64,000 nucleotides of DNA, taken from positions 1 through 64,000 of the forward strand of contig JAKFUL010000008.1 in NCBI GenBank assembly GCA_021732665.1, read 5' to 3'. Each line of letters opens with the position of its first letter. The stretch's first letter is position 1. The translations under genes and the position numbers were made by a program. Under the pieces are notes generated by a model. It was not told the origin of the DNA. It searched no databases and saw only the letters and a list, made by a program, of their open reading frames with translations. Below are positions 44,366 through 55,989 of this stretch, piece by piece. Source of the DNA: Acetobacteraceae bacterium (lineage in GTDB: Bacteria > Pseudomonadota > Alphaproteobacteria > Acetobacterales > Acetobacteraceae).

Positions 44366-45379
44366 TCAGCAGGGCCGGCCATCATCGCCGACACCGGTCA
44401 GCACAAGCTCCGCCCGCAACGGATGATGGGTCGAGATGGCATGCTCGGCGATCACCTCGATGCCGGCGGTGCCCAGCCGGGCATCGTGCAGCAGGTAGTC
44501 CAGCCGCAGCCAGGGGCCGAACATGCCCATGCGCCGCTCGCCGGTGGGGAAGGTGAAGCCGAAGCCCCAACCCGCCTCCCCATGCGCGTCGCGAAGATGC
44601 CGGCGAAGGCCGAGCAGAAGGCGGCTGCGTGCTCCGGCATTCAGGTCCATCCCCAGCACCAGCGGCAACGCGGTGTTGCCCAGCGTGCGGTCCAGCGCCT
44701 CGGCGAAGCGTCCGGCGTCACCATTCCCGAGGAACTCCTTCGGTCCGACACCGGTCAGGAAACGCAGCGGCCGCGCGCCGACATGCGCCAGCACCAGCTG
44801 GCCGGCCGCGCTGGCCAGCGGCTCGATCGGGAAGCGCGAGGCGATGAGGTTGGTCGCGCCGCTCGGGTCGGCCAGCATGTGGTGGCGGGCGAAGGCGGGC
44901 TCGGCCCGCAGCGCGCTCATCATGGCCTGGGGCCGCATCACCTCCTGCAGCAGCAGCACGTCGGCGGCATGGCGCGCCAGCAGGGCCGCCACGGCAGGCT
45001 CGGATGGCGCGCGGGTGAGCTTGGTGTTGAAGCTGAGCACGCTGAACCGGCAGCCGGCCGCGGGCTGGTCGAGCCGCGGCAGGAATTGCGGCAGCAACGG
45101 CAACAGCAGCACGGCGCCCGCGCTGAGACCGGCCGCCGCCGCCCAGCCGGCCCCCGCCGCGCCGAACAGGATGCCCAGCGCGATCAGCCCCAGCGCCACC
45201 ACCTCCTGGCCATGCGAAGCAAGGTTCCAGGCGAGGATTAGCACGCCCCCCAGCACCACCAGCAGGACAAGGCAGGCGATGTTGCGGATATCGAGCGCGA
45301 AGCGGCGGCCGTGGCGGCGCCGGCTTCGCGCCGTGGCCTGCTGGCGTGGGCTGGGCCGTTCCGCGGATGGCTCGCGCAT
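44366..45379 (-). CDS. endonuclease/exonuclease/phosphatase-superfamily membrane protein (337 aa)
   Basis: Three N-terminal membrane spans (IRNIACLVLLVVLGGVLIL, VVALGLIALGILFGAAG, GLSAGAVLLLPLLP) precede an EEP catalytic domain. Its motifs are LSFNTKL, LLLQEV with the metal Glu, LVLGMDLNAG with Asp and Asn, RLDYLLHD, and STHHPLRAEL with the terminal His. The topology places the domain in the periplasm, where it may act as a phosphodiesterase on lipid or sugar phosphates. It converges on the small helical protein gene. The substrate is unknown. Confidence 0.85.
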   Translation of the reverse strand: MREPSAERPSPRQQATARSRRRHGRRFALDIRNIACLVLLVVLGGVLILAWNLASHGQEVVALGLIALGILFGAAGAGWAAAAGLSAGAVLLLPLLPQFLPRLDQPAAGCRFSVLSFNTKLTRAPSEPAVAALLARHAADVLLLQEVMRPQAMMSALRAEPAFARHHMLADPSGATNLIASRFPIEPLASAAGQLVLAHVGARPLRFLTGVGPKEFLGNGDAGRFAEALDRTLGNTALPLVLGMDLNAGARSRLLLGLRRHLRDAHGEAGWGFGFTFPTGERRMGMFGPWLRLDYLLHDARLGTAGIEVIAEHAISTHHPLRAELVLTGVGDDGRPC

Positions 45380-45487
45380 GCCTGCTCCGGCTCCTCATGC
45401 GTGCCAGTGGCTTGGACTCACACCGCAACCGCGATCCCACCGCTTTGCATGCGACCGGCCGGGTTGGCAAGTCCTGGCTGCCGCCGG

Positions 45488-46708
45488 TCAGCGCCCGCGG
45501 CGCCAGAGGCCGCGGGTGTCCACGATCCGCGCCCCGGCCAGTCGCGCGGCGGGCACGCGGGCGAAGACGCTGTGGTCGACCAGCAGCACGAAGATGCCGC
45601 CCCGCGCCAGCGCGGCGTCGAGGGTGATCAGCGGCGCCTCCAGGCCCTTGGGCGGGGCGGTGATGTGCGGCTCCACCGCCGCGACGCGGCCGGGATGGGC
45701 ATGCGCCAGGCGCTCGGCGATCTCCAGCGCCGGGCTTTCGCGCAGATCGTCGACCCCGGCCTTGAAGGCCAGGCCGAAGCAGGTGATGGGCAGGTCGGGC
45801 TCGGCCGTCGCCAGCGCGGTGACCTGGGCCATCACCCAATCGGGCTTGGCGTCGTTGACCTCGCGCGCGGTGCGGATCAGGCGCGCCTGCTCGGGCGCGG
45901 CGTCGACGATGAACCAGGGGTCGACCGCGATGCAATGCCCGCCCACGCCGGGGCCGGGCTTGAGGATGTTCACCCGCGGGTGGCGGTTGGCCAGCGCGAT
46001 CACGTCCCAGACGTCGATGCCATGGCGGTCGGAGACCAGCGAGAGCTCGTTGGCGAAGGCGATGTTGACGTCGCGGAAGCTGTTCTCGGCCAGCTTCACC
46101 AGCTCCGCCGTAGGCGCGTTGGTGCGGATCACCTGGCCGCGAACGAAAATCTCGTAGAGCTCGGCCGCGCGCTCGGTGCAGGCCGTGGTCAGGCCGCCGA
46201 CGCAGCGGTCATTGTCCACAAGCTCGGTCAAAATGCGCCCGGGCAGCACGCGCTCGGGGCAATAGGCGATGGCGATATCGCCGGGGATGCGCAGATCCGG
46301 CCGCAGCGCCGCCAACTGCCCGGCCATGCGCAGCGTGCTGCCGACCGGCGAGGTGCTCTCCAGGATCACGATGTCCCCCGCCTTCAGCACCGGAGCGATG
46401 CTGCGCGTCGCCGCCTCCACATAGGCCATTTGCGGGCGGCGCTCGGCGGTCAGTGGTGTGGGCACCGTGATCATGAAGACCTCGGCGGCAGACGGGGCGG
46501 CATGGGCGCTCAGGGCGCCGCGCGCCACCACCTCGCGCACCAGCCCGGCGAGATCGGGTTCGACGATGTGGACGCGGCCGCCATTCACCGTCGAGACGAC
46601 GCCGGCATCGGTGTCCACGCCCAGCACGCGCAAGCCCTTGCTGGCCATCAGGGCCGCGGTCGGCAGCCCGATATAGCCGAGGCCGATCACGCAGACACTC
46701 GTCACCAT
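45488..46708 (-). CDS. wecC: UDP-N-acetyl-D-mannosamine dehydrogenase (406 aa)
   Basis: A UDP-sugar 6-dehydrogenase that performs a two-step NAD-dependent oxidation to a uronic acid. The Rossmann motif is VIGLGYIGLPTAA, VPTPL and ILESTSPVGST follow, the catalytic Cys is in PGVGGHCIAVDPWF, and FKAGVDDLRESPALEI is in the C-terminal domain. The VGGHCIAVDPWF form is typical of the ManNAc-type (WecC) branch rather than UDP-glucose dehydrogenases. With wecB it would supply UDP-ManNAcA. ATG 46708 starts the protein directly at the Rossmann strand. Confidence 0.9.
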   Translation of the reverse strand: MVTSVCVIGLGYIGLPTAALMASKGLRVLGVDTDAGVVSTVNGGRVHIVEPDLAGLVREVVARGALSAHAAPSAAEVFMITVPTPLTAERRPQMAYVEAATRSIAPVLKAGDIVILESTSPVGSTLRMAGQLAALRPDLRIPGDIAIAYCPERVLPGRILTELVDNDRCVGGLTTACTERAAELYEIFVRGQVIRTNAPTAELVKLAENSFRDVNIAFANELSLVSDRHGIDVWDVIALANRHPRVNILKPGPGVGGHCIAVDPWFIVDAAPEQARLIRTAREVNDAKPDWVMAQVTALATAEPDLPITCFGLAFKAGVDDLRESPALEIAERLAHAHPGRVAAVEPHITAPPKGLEAPLITLDAALARGGIFVLLVDHSVFARVPAARLAGARIVDTRGLWRRGR

Positions 46709-46910
46709 GCCAATTCCCTTCGCGCAGCCCGGCGCGCCGCCGGGGTTCCCGTGCGCCAGGGCGGTGGCGCGCGGAAAGCCGGACCGCCGTTGACGGCGAC
46801 GTTACCACGCCTGGGCCGCGCCGCCGCATCGCCACGGCCGGAACATCACGAAAATTCCTGCCGCACCGCGGCTGGCGGCGGCGGGGCATCCCGGTGCCGA
46901 TGGCGCGCCG

Positions 46911-47735
46911 CTATCTCCGGGTCGGCCCGGCTTCGCTCAAGGCCAGGTTCTGCTGCGCCAGGTCGGCCGCCGGGCTGTCCGGCGCCAGCTCCAGCACCCT
47001 TTGCCAATCCGCCCGGGCACCGACGCTGTCGTTGCGCAATTGCCGGAGGATGCCGCGTTCCAGCAGCGCTTCCGGATTGTCGGGCGAAACTGCCAGGGCG
47101 CGCGCCACCGAGGCCAGGCCGTCATCCACCCGGTCCAGGTTGCGCAGCGCCGCCGCGCGGAAAACCAGCGCCTCGGTACGGTCGGCGTCCAGCGCCAGGG
47201 CGCGGTCCAGATCCGCCAGCGCCTCGCCATAGCGGCGCATGGTGCCGAGCGAGACCGAGCGGTCGGTCAGCAGGTCGGCATCATTGGGCGAGAGGGTGAG
47301 CGCCATGGTGGTGGCGGCAAAGGCGCGCGACGGGTCGCCCGCGATCATCCAGGCCTGCCCGGCCTGGGCGAAGACCGCGGCGCGCGCGGCTGGCCCGGCG
47401 CGGCTGCCGATCGCCAGGCGTTCCAGCTGCTCGGCGGCCCGGTCGGGCTCGCCCACCGTCAACTGCGCCAGCGCGGAACAATGCCGAGCCCCCTCGCCAC
47501 CGCCGGTCGCATCCCAGGCTTCGGCGAAGGAGAGAGCGCCTTCGGGATCATCGCGCAGCATGCTCAGGCAGCGTTCATACTCGGCGCCATCGGCCAGGCG
47601 TGGCGGCTCGGGCGGCAGTGGCAGCTCGATCGCCTCCTCGGCCGGTTGGGCCAGGAACCACCAGCCGGCCCCGCCGGCGGCGAGCAAAAACACGGCCGCC
47701 AGCACGGCGAAGAGGAGGGGGCGGGCGGACTTCAC
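46911..47735 (-). CDS. membrane-anchored tetratricopeptide-repeat protein (274 aa)
   Basis: One N-terminal span (PLLFAVLAAVFLLAAGGAGWWFL) anchors a periplasmic or cytosolic TPR solenoid. Repeat signatures are AGQAWMIAGDPSRAFAAT, RYGEALADLDRALALDADR, DGLASVARALAVSPDNPEAL and VGARADWQRVLELAPDSPA, at the 34-residue period. TPR proteins scaffold other proteins, often in envelope assembly. The start is probably GTG 47735, though GTG 47753 with AAGG before it is also possible. It is divergent from the SDR gene and may not belong to the polysaccharide locus. Confidence 0.82.
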   Translation of the reverse strand: MKSARPLLFAVLAAVFLLAAGGAGWWFLAQPAEEAIELPLPPEPPRLADGAEYERCLSMLRDDPEGALSFAEAWDATGGGEGARHCSALAQLTVGEPDRAAEQLERLAIGSRAGPAARAAVFAQAGQAWMIAGDPSRAFAATTMALTLSPNDADLLTDRSVSLGTMRRYGEALADLDRALALDADRTEALVFRAAALRNLDRVDDGLASVARALAVSPDNPEALLERGILRQLRNDSVGARADWQRVLELAPDSPAADLAQQNLALSEAGPTRR

Positions 47736-47790
47736 CCAACCAACATAACCCACCTTGCCTTGGCATGCGAACCCGGCCCTATTGCCAATC

Positions 47791-48621
47791 ATGCACAAGC
47801 GATTGCTCATCATCGGCGGCGGGTTTTCGGGCCAGGCGGTGGCGCGGGCGGCACGCGACTCGGGGCTGGAGACGCTGGCCACGACGCGCGGCCCGACCGG
47901 TCCGGGCCAGCTCGCCTTCGCCCAGGCCGGCGCTGCCCTGCCCGGCTTCACCCATCTGCTGATGACCGCGCCGCCGGGCGAGGTGGGCGACCCTTTCCTG
48001 GCCGCGCATGGCCAGGCACTTCCAGGCGGGCTGGTCTGGGCCGGCTATCTCTCCACCACCGGAGTCTATGGCGACCGTGGCGGCGGCTGGGTGGATGAGG
48101 CGACGCCGCCTGCCCCGGGCCAGCCGCGCAGCGCCCGGCGCCTGGCGGCCGAGGAGCAATGGCGCGCCGCCGCCGCCGGCCGCTTCGCGCTCGACCTGTT
48201 CCGCGTCGCGGGCATCTACGGCCCCGGGCGCAGCGCCTTCGACGATCTGCGCGCCGGCCATGCGCGGCGCACCCACAAGCCCGGCCACGCCTTCGGCCGC
48301 ATCCATGTCGAGGACATCGCGCGGGCCGTTCTGGCCGCGATGGATCGCCCGCCCGAGGGCGCGCGCGTGCTGCATCTCAATGATGACGAGCCGGCCGAGA
48401 GTGCCGTGGTGGTGGAACACGCGGCGGAACTGCTGGGCGTGGCCCCGCCGCCGCTGGTCGAATACGCCACCGCGGCCCCGGGCATGAGCGAGATGGCGCG
48501 CAGCTTCTGGGCCGAGAATCGCCGCGTCTCCAGCGCCGCCACGAAAGCCGCGCTGGGCATCGCATGGCGCTACCCGAGTTACCGTGAGGGGCTGGCCGCT
48601 ATTCTGCGAGCAGGCGGCTGA
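47791..48621 (+). CDS. extended-SDR NAD(P)-dependent epimerase/dehydratase-like protein (276 aa)
   Basis: A Rossmann SDR with a glycine motif LLIIGGGFSGQAV at the very N-terminus and the YLSTTGVYGD segment, in which Ser/Thr and Tyr stand at the usual catalytic positions. Further motifs are RVAGIYGPGRSA and GRIHVEDIARAV. This pattern matches the YeeZ/SDR_a5-like group acting on nucleotide sugars or similar substrates, but the YxxxK motif is not obvious, so activity is uncertain. ATG 47791 is used. Its 3' end overlaps the alpha/beta hydrolase gene tail-to-tail by 23 bases. Confidence 0.8.
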   Translation: MHKRLLIIGGGFSGQAVARAARDSGLETLATTRGPTGPGQLAFAQAGAALPGFTHLLMTAPPGEVGDPFLAAHGQALPGGLVWAGYLSTTGVYGDRGGGWVDEATPPAPGQPRSARRLAAEEQWRAAAAGRFALDLFRVAGIYGPGRSAFDDLRAGHARRTHKPGHAFGRIHVEDIARAVLAAMDRPPEGARVLHLNDDEPAESAVVVEHAAELLGVAPPPLVEYATAAPGMSEMARSFWAENRRVSSAATKAALGIAWRYPSYREGLAAILRAGG

Positions 48622-49345
48622 GCGCGGCCTGCAGCAGCGAGATGTCCTGCGGGCGGGAGAGCCGGTGGTCGCCATCCTTCACCAGGGTGACGATCACGTC
48701 ATCGCCCGCGATCGCCTCGGCGAAGCGCAGCGCGTGTTTCCAGGGCACGTCGGTGTCGCGCATGCCCTGGATGATGCGCACGGGGAAGGCGAAATCCAGC
48801 GGCCCGGACAGCACGGATTGGCGCTTTCCATCCTCGATCAGCGCCCGGGTGATGGGGTAGGCCTGCCCGTATTCGCTGGGCCGGAACCACACGCCGTCGC
48901 GCGCGATGGTCGCGCGGATTTCGGCGTTGAATTGCGGCCACATCAGCTCCTCGGTGAAGTCCGGGGCGGGGGCGATGCCGACCAGGGCGGCCACCCGCGC
49001 CGGTGCCTCGCGCGCCAGCAGCGCCGCGATCCAGCCACCCATGGAGGAGCCGACGAGGATTTGCGGCCCGTCGGTGAGGGTCTCGAGCACCATGGCCGCA
49101 TCCGCGGCCCAGCGGCCGATGGTGCCATCGCGAAAATCCCCGCCCGAGGCGCCATGGCCGGCATAGTCAAAGCGGCAGAAGGCCCTGCCATGCGCGGTGG
49201 CCCAGGCCGCCAGCGCCTCGGCCTTGGTGCCGGTCATGTCGGAGTTGAAGCCGCCCAGGAACAGGATGCCTGGCCCCCGGCCGGCGATGCGGCGAAAGGC
49301 CAGGGGCGTGCCATCGGCCGCCAGGATCGTTCCGGTTTCTTCCAT
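48599..49345 (-). CDS. alpha/beta hydrolase (248 aa)
   Basis: The serine-hydrolase elbow is GSSMGG, with a preceding oxyanion-hole region FLGGFNSDMTG and the strand FCRFDYAGHGASGG. The acid is probably in GMRDTDVPW and the catalytic His in DGDHRLSRP. The set resembles the ABHD10/YcjY-like group of small esterases. It lacks a signal peptide. ATG 49345 is 77 bases from the divergent ABC receptor start. Its substrate cannot be deduced. Confidence 0.87.
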   Translation of the reverse strand: MEETGTILAADGTPLAFRRIAGRGPGILFLGGFNSDMTGTKAEALAAWATAHGRAFCRFDYAGHGASGGDFRDGTIGRWAADAAMVLETLTDGPQILVGSSMGGWIAALLAREAPARVAALVGIAPAPDFTEELMWPQFNAEIRATIARDGVWFRPSEYGQAYPITRALIEDGKRQSVLSGPLDFAFPVRIIQGMRDTDVPWKHALRFAEAIAGDDVIVTLVKDGDHRLSRPQDISLLQAALSRLLAE

Positions 49346-49422
49346 GGCCGCACTGTATCATCGCTTGCGGGCGGGGACGATTCCGGGTGAGCATGATCGC
49401 AATAAGAACGGAGGAACGGATC

Positions 49423-50745
49423 ATGCAGGGCATCACACGCCGCGGCACGGTGCTGGGCACGCTTGCGGCACCCATGGTGGTGGAGCGCGTGGGCGCGCAG
49501 AGCGCCTTCGACTGGCGACGCTTCCGCGGCGAGCGCATCGAGGTCTCGGTCCAGCTCAGCCCGCGCGGCAATTTGCTGACGCAGCACAACCGCGAATTCG
49601 AGGAACTGACCGGCATCCGCGCCGGCGTGGAAGTGGTGCCGGAACAGCAGCACCGGCAAAAAATCATCATCGAATACGCCTCCGGCCGCCCCAGCTTCGA
49701 TGTCGGCGAGGTGAGCCTGCATGTGAACAAGCGCCAGGTCGGCCGCGCCCGCTGGAACACCGATATCCGCGCGCTGATCGCCGACCAGACCCTGACCGCG
49801 CCCGATTTCGATTTCAATGATTTCGGCCAGGGCATGCGCGAATACGCGACCCAGGCGGATGGCCGGATGGACACCCTGCCGGCCTTCGCCGACTATTTTA
49901 TTCTGTATTACAACAAGGAATTGCTGGCTGCCCGCAACGTCGCGGTGCCGACGAATTTCGACGAGATGTTCGACAGCGCCAAGCGCATCGAGGATCGCGG
50001 CCGGCAGATCTACGGCCATGTCGGCCGCGGCCTGAAGAACGCCAATGTCGTGCTATGGTCGAGCTACCTGCTCGGCACCACCCAGCGCGACATGATCAAC
50101 GCCGAACGCCAGCTCATCACCGATACCGACGACGCGATCTGGGCCACCCGGCAATACCAGCGTTTCCTCCGGGATGCCTCGCCGCCCGGCTCCATCGGCT
50201 TCAACTGGAACGAATGCCAGACCACCTTCATGCAGGGCCGCGCCGCGATGTGGATCGACGGCATCGGCTTCGCCGCCCCCCTGGAAGACCCGCAGCGCTC
50301 GCGCGTCGCCGGCAAGGTGGGCTACGCCGTGGTCCCGCGCGGGCCGGCCAACCACCATTGCGCACTGTTCGGCGCCGGCTACGGCATCCCCGAAGCCAGC
50401 CGCAAGAAAGGCCCGGCCTGGCTCTACCTGCAATGGGCGCTGGGCAAGCAGATGCAGACGCGCATGCTCGCCGCCGGCGCCGGCGTGCCCGCCCGCCTCA
50501 GCCCCTTCACCAATGAAGAGGTCATCGGCCAAAGCCGCTTCCCACGCGAATTCTTCGCCACCTTGCAAGCCTCGGGCCGCATCGCCCGCGCCGGACTGCC
50601 GGAAATCCTGCCCGTCACCGAATTCCGCGACGTCATCGGCACGGCACTGACCAACACCATCGGCGGCGCCGACCCGGTGGCGGAAATGCGCGCGGCGACC
50701 GCGGCGTTCAAGCCGATCCTGGAACGGAGCGAGCGCGAGACTTGA
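49423..50745 (+). CDS. sugar-type ABC transporter substrate-binding protein (440 aa)
   Basis: A family-1 extracellular solute-binding protein. A Tat-like signal (TRRGTVLGTLAAP) leads into a mature domain with ADYFILYYNKELLAARN and NVAVPTNFDEM, then TTFMQGRAAMWIDG, which are typical of carbohydrate receptors. ATG 49423 follows GGAGGAACG. It is co-directional with the two permease genes, but a 247-base hairpin-rich gap separates them, a layout expected where the receptor must be made in excess. The ligand is unknown. Confidence 0.9.
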   Translation: MQGITRRGTVLGTLAAPMVVERVGAQSAFDWRRFRGERIEVSVQLSPRGNLLTQHNREFEELTGIRAGVEVVPEQQHRQKIIIEYASGRPSFDVGEVSLHVNKRQVGRARWNTDIRALIADQTLTAPDFDFNDFGQGMREYATQADGRMDTLPAFADYFILYYNKELLAARNVAVPTNFDEMFDSAKRIEDRGRQIYGHVGRGLKNANVVLWSSYLLGTTQRDMINAERQLITDTDDAIWATRQYQRFLRDASPPGSIGFNWNECQTTFMQGRAAMWIDGIGFAAPLEDPQRSRVAGKVGYAVVPRGPANHHCALFGAGYGIPEASRKKGPAWLYLQWALGKQMQTRMLAAGAGVPARLSPFTNEEVIGQSRFPREFFATLQASGRIARAGLPEILPVTEFRDVIGTALTNTIGGADPVAEMRAATAAFKPILERSERET

Positions 50746-50992
50746 GGGTGGCGCATGCGGCCCTTGGGAGGGCGCTGCCCTCCCAAACCCTCCCGCAAGG
50801 AGCCAGGGGCTCCTTGACCGCCTTCTGTTTTATGGAGGTTTCGGGAGGGGGCCATGGCGGTGGTTCTGACGGCGCGGTCGGTCGGCGGCCCCCTCCCGAA
50901 ACCTCCATCAGATGGGATCAAAGGGCCTTTCGGCCCTTTGCGGGGGAGTTTGAGGGGGCAGAGCCCCCTCAAGGGCAGCGCTCGCCACCCCG
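50746..50992. other. hairpin-rich gap between ABC receptor and permease genes
   Basis: No supported gene lies here; a short plus-strand frame spans the repeats but has no ribosome-binding site of its own. The gap contains four inverted repeats, listed below as copy B of the composite repeat, and probably remains within one transcript. Confidence 0.5.
50764..50971. repeat. composite hairpin repeat, copy B
   Basis: Four stem-loops follow each other. 50764-50773 pairs with 50777-50786. A perfect 22-base inverted repeat pairs 50832-50853 with 50887-50908 around a 33-base loop. 50920-50927 pairs with 50932-50939 (core GGGCC-TTTC-GGCCC). 50951-50959 pairs with 50963-50971. The last three repeat the module order of copy A at 41-184, including the same TTTC loop. 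In the malE-malF manner, such structures can protect upstream receptor mRNA and lower permease output; that role is inference. Confidence 0.65.
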
Positions 50993-51862
50993 ATGACCTC
51001 ACGCCGCAACTATGCCAGGCGCTACGTCTGGTTTGTCGTGCCTGCCGCCTTCGCGGTGGTCGCCACGATTCTCTTTCCCTGGCTGTTCACCATCTATGTC
51101 AGCGCGTTCGATTGGCGCCTGGGTGGCGCACGGGAATGGGTGGGCTTTGCCAACTATACCAAGCTCTTCACCGATGAACGTTTCGGCTGGGCGATGTTGC
51201 GCACGCTCATCTACACCGCCATGGCGGTGGTGTTTCCCTTGATTCTGGGCCTGGCGGCGGCGCTGGTGTTCAACCAGAAATTCCCGCTGCGCGGCCTGGC
51301 CCGCACCGTCTTCATCCTGCCGATGATGGCCACACCCGTGGCAGTCGCCCTGGTCTGGACCATGATGTTCCACCCGCAATTGGGCGTGCTGAACTGGCTG
51401 CTGGCGCAGGTCGGCATTCCACCCAGCATGTGGGTCTACAGCCCCGATACCGTGATCCCCACCTTGGTGGTGGTGGAGGTCTGGCATTGGACGCCACTGG
51501 TGATGCTGCTGATCCTGGGCGGCCTCGCCTCCCTGCCCGGCGACCCTTACGAGGCCGCGAAGATCGATGGCGCCACCCCGCTGCAATGCTTCTGGCACAT
51601 CACCCTGCCGCTTCTTGCGCCCTACATCGTGGTGGCGCTGATCATCCGCACCATCGATGCCCTGAAAGCGTTCGACACCATCTATGTCATCACCCAGGGC
51701 GGGCCGGGCAGTGCCTCGGAGACCATCAACATCTTCCTCTATCTCCAGGCCTTCGCCTTCTACAATGTCGGCTATGCCAGTGCTGTGGTGGTGGTGTTCT
51801 TCGCCATCATCCTGGCCCTCGCCGCCCTGCTGATGTGGACCAGGCAGCGGGTGCGGGTATGA
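50993..51862 (+). CDS. sugar ABC transporter permease, MalF-like (289 aa)
   Basis: A six-span inner-membrane protein with the binding-protein-dependent transport EAA loop (EAAKIDGATPLQCFWHITLP) that docks onto the ATPase. Other family segments are FNQKFPLRGLARTVFILPM and VITQGGPGSASETINI. ATG 50993 is 21 bases after the last hairpin. It overlaps the next permease gene by four bases (ATGA). The ATP-binding subunit is not in the window. Confidence 0.93.
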   Translation: MTSRRNYARRYVWFVVPAAFAVVATILFPWLFTIYVSAFDWRLGGAREWVGFANYTKLFTDERFGWAMLRTLIYTAMAVVFPLILGLAAALVFNQKFPLRGLARTVFILPMMATPVAVALVWTMMFHPQLGVLNWLLAQVGIPPSMWVYSPDTVIPTLVVVEVWHWTPLVMLLILGGLASLPGDPYEAAKIDGATPLQCFWHITLPLLAPYIVVALIIRTIDALKAFDTIYVITQGGPGSASETINIFLYLQAFAFYNVGYASAVVVVFFAIILALAALLMWTRQRVRV

Positions 51863-52677
51863 GGAAATTGCTGGGACGCATCGGCTTCGGTCTGTCGGTG
51901 CTGGTGCTGATTTCGCCCGCCATCCTGGTGTTTCTCTGGATGCTCTCGCTGTCGATGAAGACCGAGCTGGACAACACCGCCTTCCCGCCGGTGTTCATCC
52001 CCAACCCCGTCACCTGGTCCAACTACGCCGAGGTTTTTTCTCGCAACGACTTTTTTCTGTATGCCTGGAACTCCGTGGTGGTGAGTTTCTCCGCCACCGG
52101 CATCGCGCTGCTGCTGGGGGTGCCGGCGGGCTATGGTATCGCCAAGATGCGCGCCATCCGCCTGGCTGGACTGATTCTCATCGCCCGCATCACGCCCGGC
52201 CTGTCCTACCTTATTCCGCTCTTCCTGCTGTTCCAGTGGCTCGGGCTGACGGGCACGCTCTGGCCCATCATCATCACCCATCTCGTCATCACCCTGCCCA
52301 TCGTCGTTTGGGTGATGATCTCCTTCTTCGAGGGATTGCCGGCCGAATTGGAGGAGGCGGCGCTTGTTGATGGCGCCACCATCTGGCAAGCCTTCCGGCA
52401 CGTGGCCATGCCGCTGGCGCGGCCCGGCATCACGGTCGCCTGCATCCTCTCCTTCATCTTCTCCTGGAACAATTTCATCTTCGCCGTGGTGCTGGCGGGG
52501 CGTGAGACACGGACGCTTCCGGTGGCGGTCAACAACATGCTGACCTTCGAGCAGATTTCCTGGGGGCCGCTTAGCGCCGCAGCATTGCTCGTTACCGCCC
52601 CGGTGTTGATCCTGACACTGCTCGCGCAGAAACAGATCGTGGCCGGGCTGACCGCCGGCGGGGTGAAAGGCGCGTGA
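51859..52677 (+). CDS. sugar ABC transporter permease, MalG-like (272 aa)
   Basis: The second six-span permease, with its EAA loop at EEAALVDGATIWQAFRHVAMPL and the typical C-terminal FSWNNFIFAVVLAG and TLPVAVNNM. It starts in the ATGA overlap with the preceding permease, so the two are translated as a pair. No gene for an MsiK/MalK-like ATPase follows; 80 bases later comes gyrA. The importer must borrow an ATPase encoded elsewhere. Confidence 0.93.
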   Translation: MRKLLGRIGFGLSVLVLISPAILVFLWMLSLSMKTELDNTAFPPVFIPNPVTWSNYAEVFSRNDFFLYAWNSVVVSFSATGIALLLGVPAGYGIAKMRAIRLAGLILIARITPGLSYLIPLFLLFQWLGLTGTLWPIIITHLVITLPIVVWVMISFFEGLPAELEEAALVDGATIWQAFRHVAMPLARPGITVACILSFIFSWNNFIFAVVLAGRETRTLPVAVNNMLTFEQISWGPLSAAALLVTAPVLILTLLAQKQIVAGLTAGGVKGA

Positions 52678-52757
52678 TGCGGCCCCGCATTGGCGATCCG
52701 GCCGGGAATCCGTATACCCCTTCCATGTCCTTCCACACCGCGACCGCGTAGCCCCGA

Positions 52758-55476
<2,719 letters not shown>

Positions 55477-55484
<8 letters not shown>

Positions 55485-55989
55485 ACGCGTGGGCCTCTAC
55501 CCCGGCACCTTCGACCCCGTCACCAACGGCCATATCGACGTGATCGAGCGCGCGGCCCGGCTTCTCGACAAGCTCGTGGTGGGCGTTGCGATGAACATCG
55601 GCAAGGGGCCGCTTTTCCCGCTCGAGGAGCGCGTCGATCTTGTCCGGGCCGAAACCGTGCCCATCGCCGCCCGATACGGCATGATCATCGAGGTGAAGCC
55701 CTTCACCGGCCTGCTGATCAGCTTCGCCAAGGATGTGGGCGCGCAAATGATCGTGCGCGGCCTGCGCGCCGTCTCCGATTTCGACTATGAATTTCAGATG
55801 GCGGGGATGAACCACCGGCTGGACAGCAGCGTCGAGACGGTGTTTCTCATGGCCAGCGAGACCAACCAGTTCATCTCCTCCCGCTTCGTGAAGGAGGTGG
55901 CGCAACTGGGCGGTGACATCACCAGTTTTGTCCCCAAACTCACCTTCGAACGCACCATGGCCCGCGTCCGCGGCTCGGGAGAACCCTAA
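55477..55989 (+). CDS. coaD: phosphopantetheine adenylyltransferase (170 aa)
   Basis: Catalyses the fourth step of coenzyme A synthesis, joining ATP and 4'-phosphopantetheine. The nucleotidyltransferase motif is [14 protein letters not shown], with [17 protein letters not shown] in the middle and SSRFVKEVA near the C-terminus. The length is normal. Its ATG lies within the last codons of gyrA, and its TAA touches the next start (TAAATG), so it is translated in series with the neighbours. Confidence 0.96.

Noticed and set aside
50742-50996. A short coding frame across the receptor-permease gap
   Set aside because: It simply reads through the inverted repeats and overlaps the receptor stop; the product has no protein-like features.
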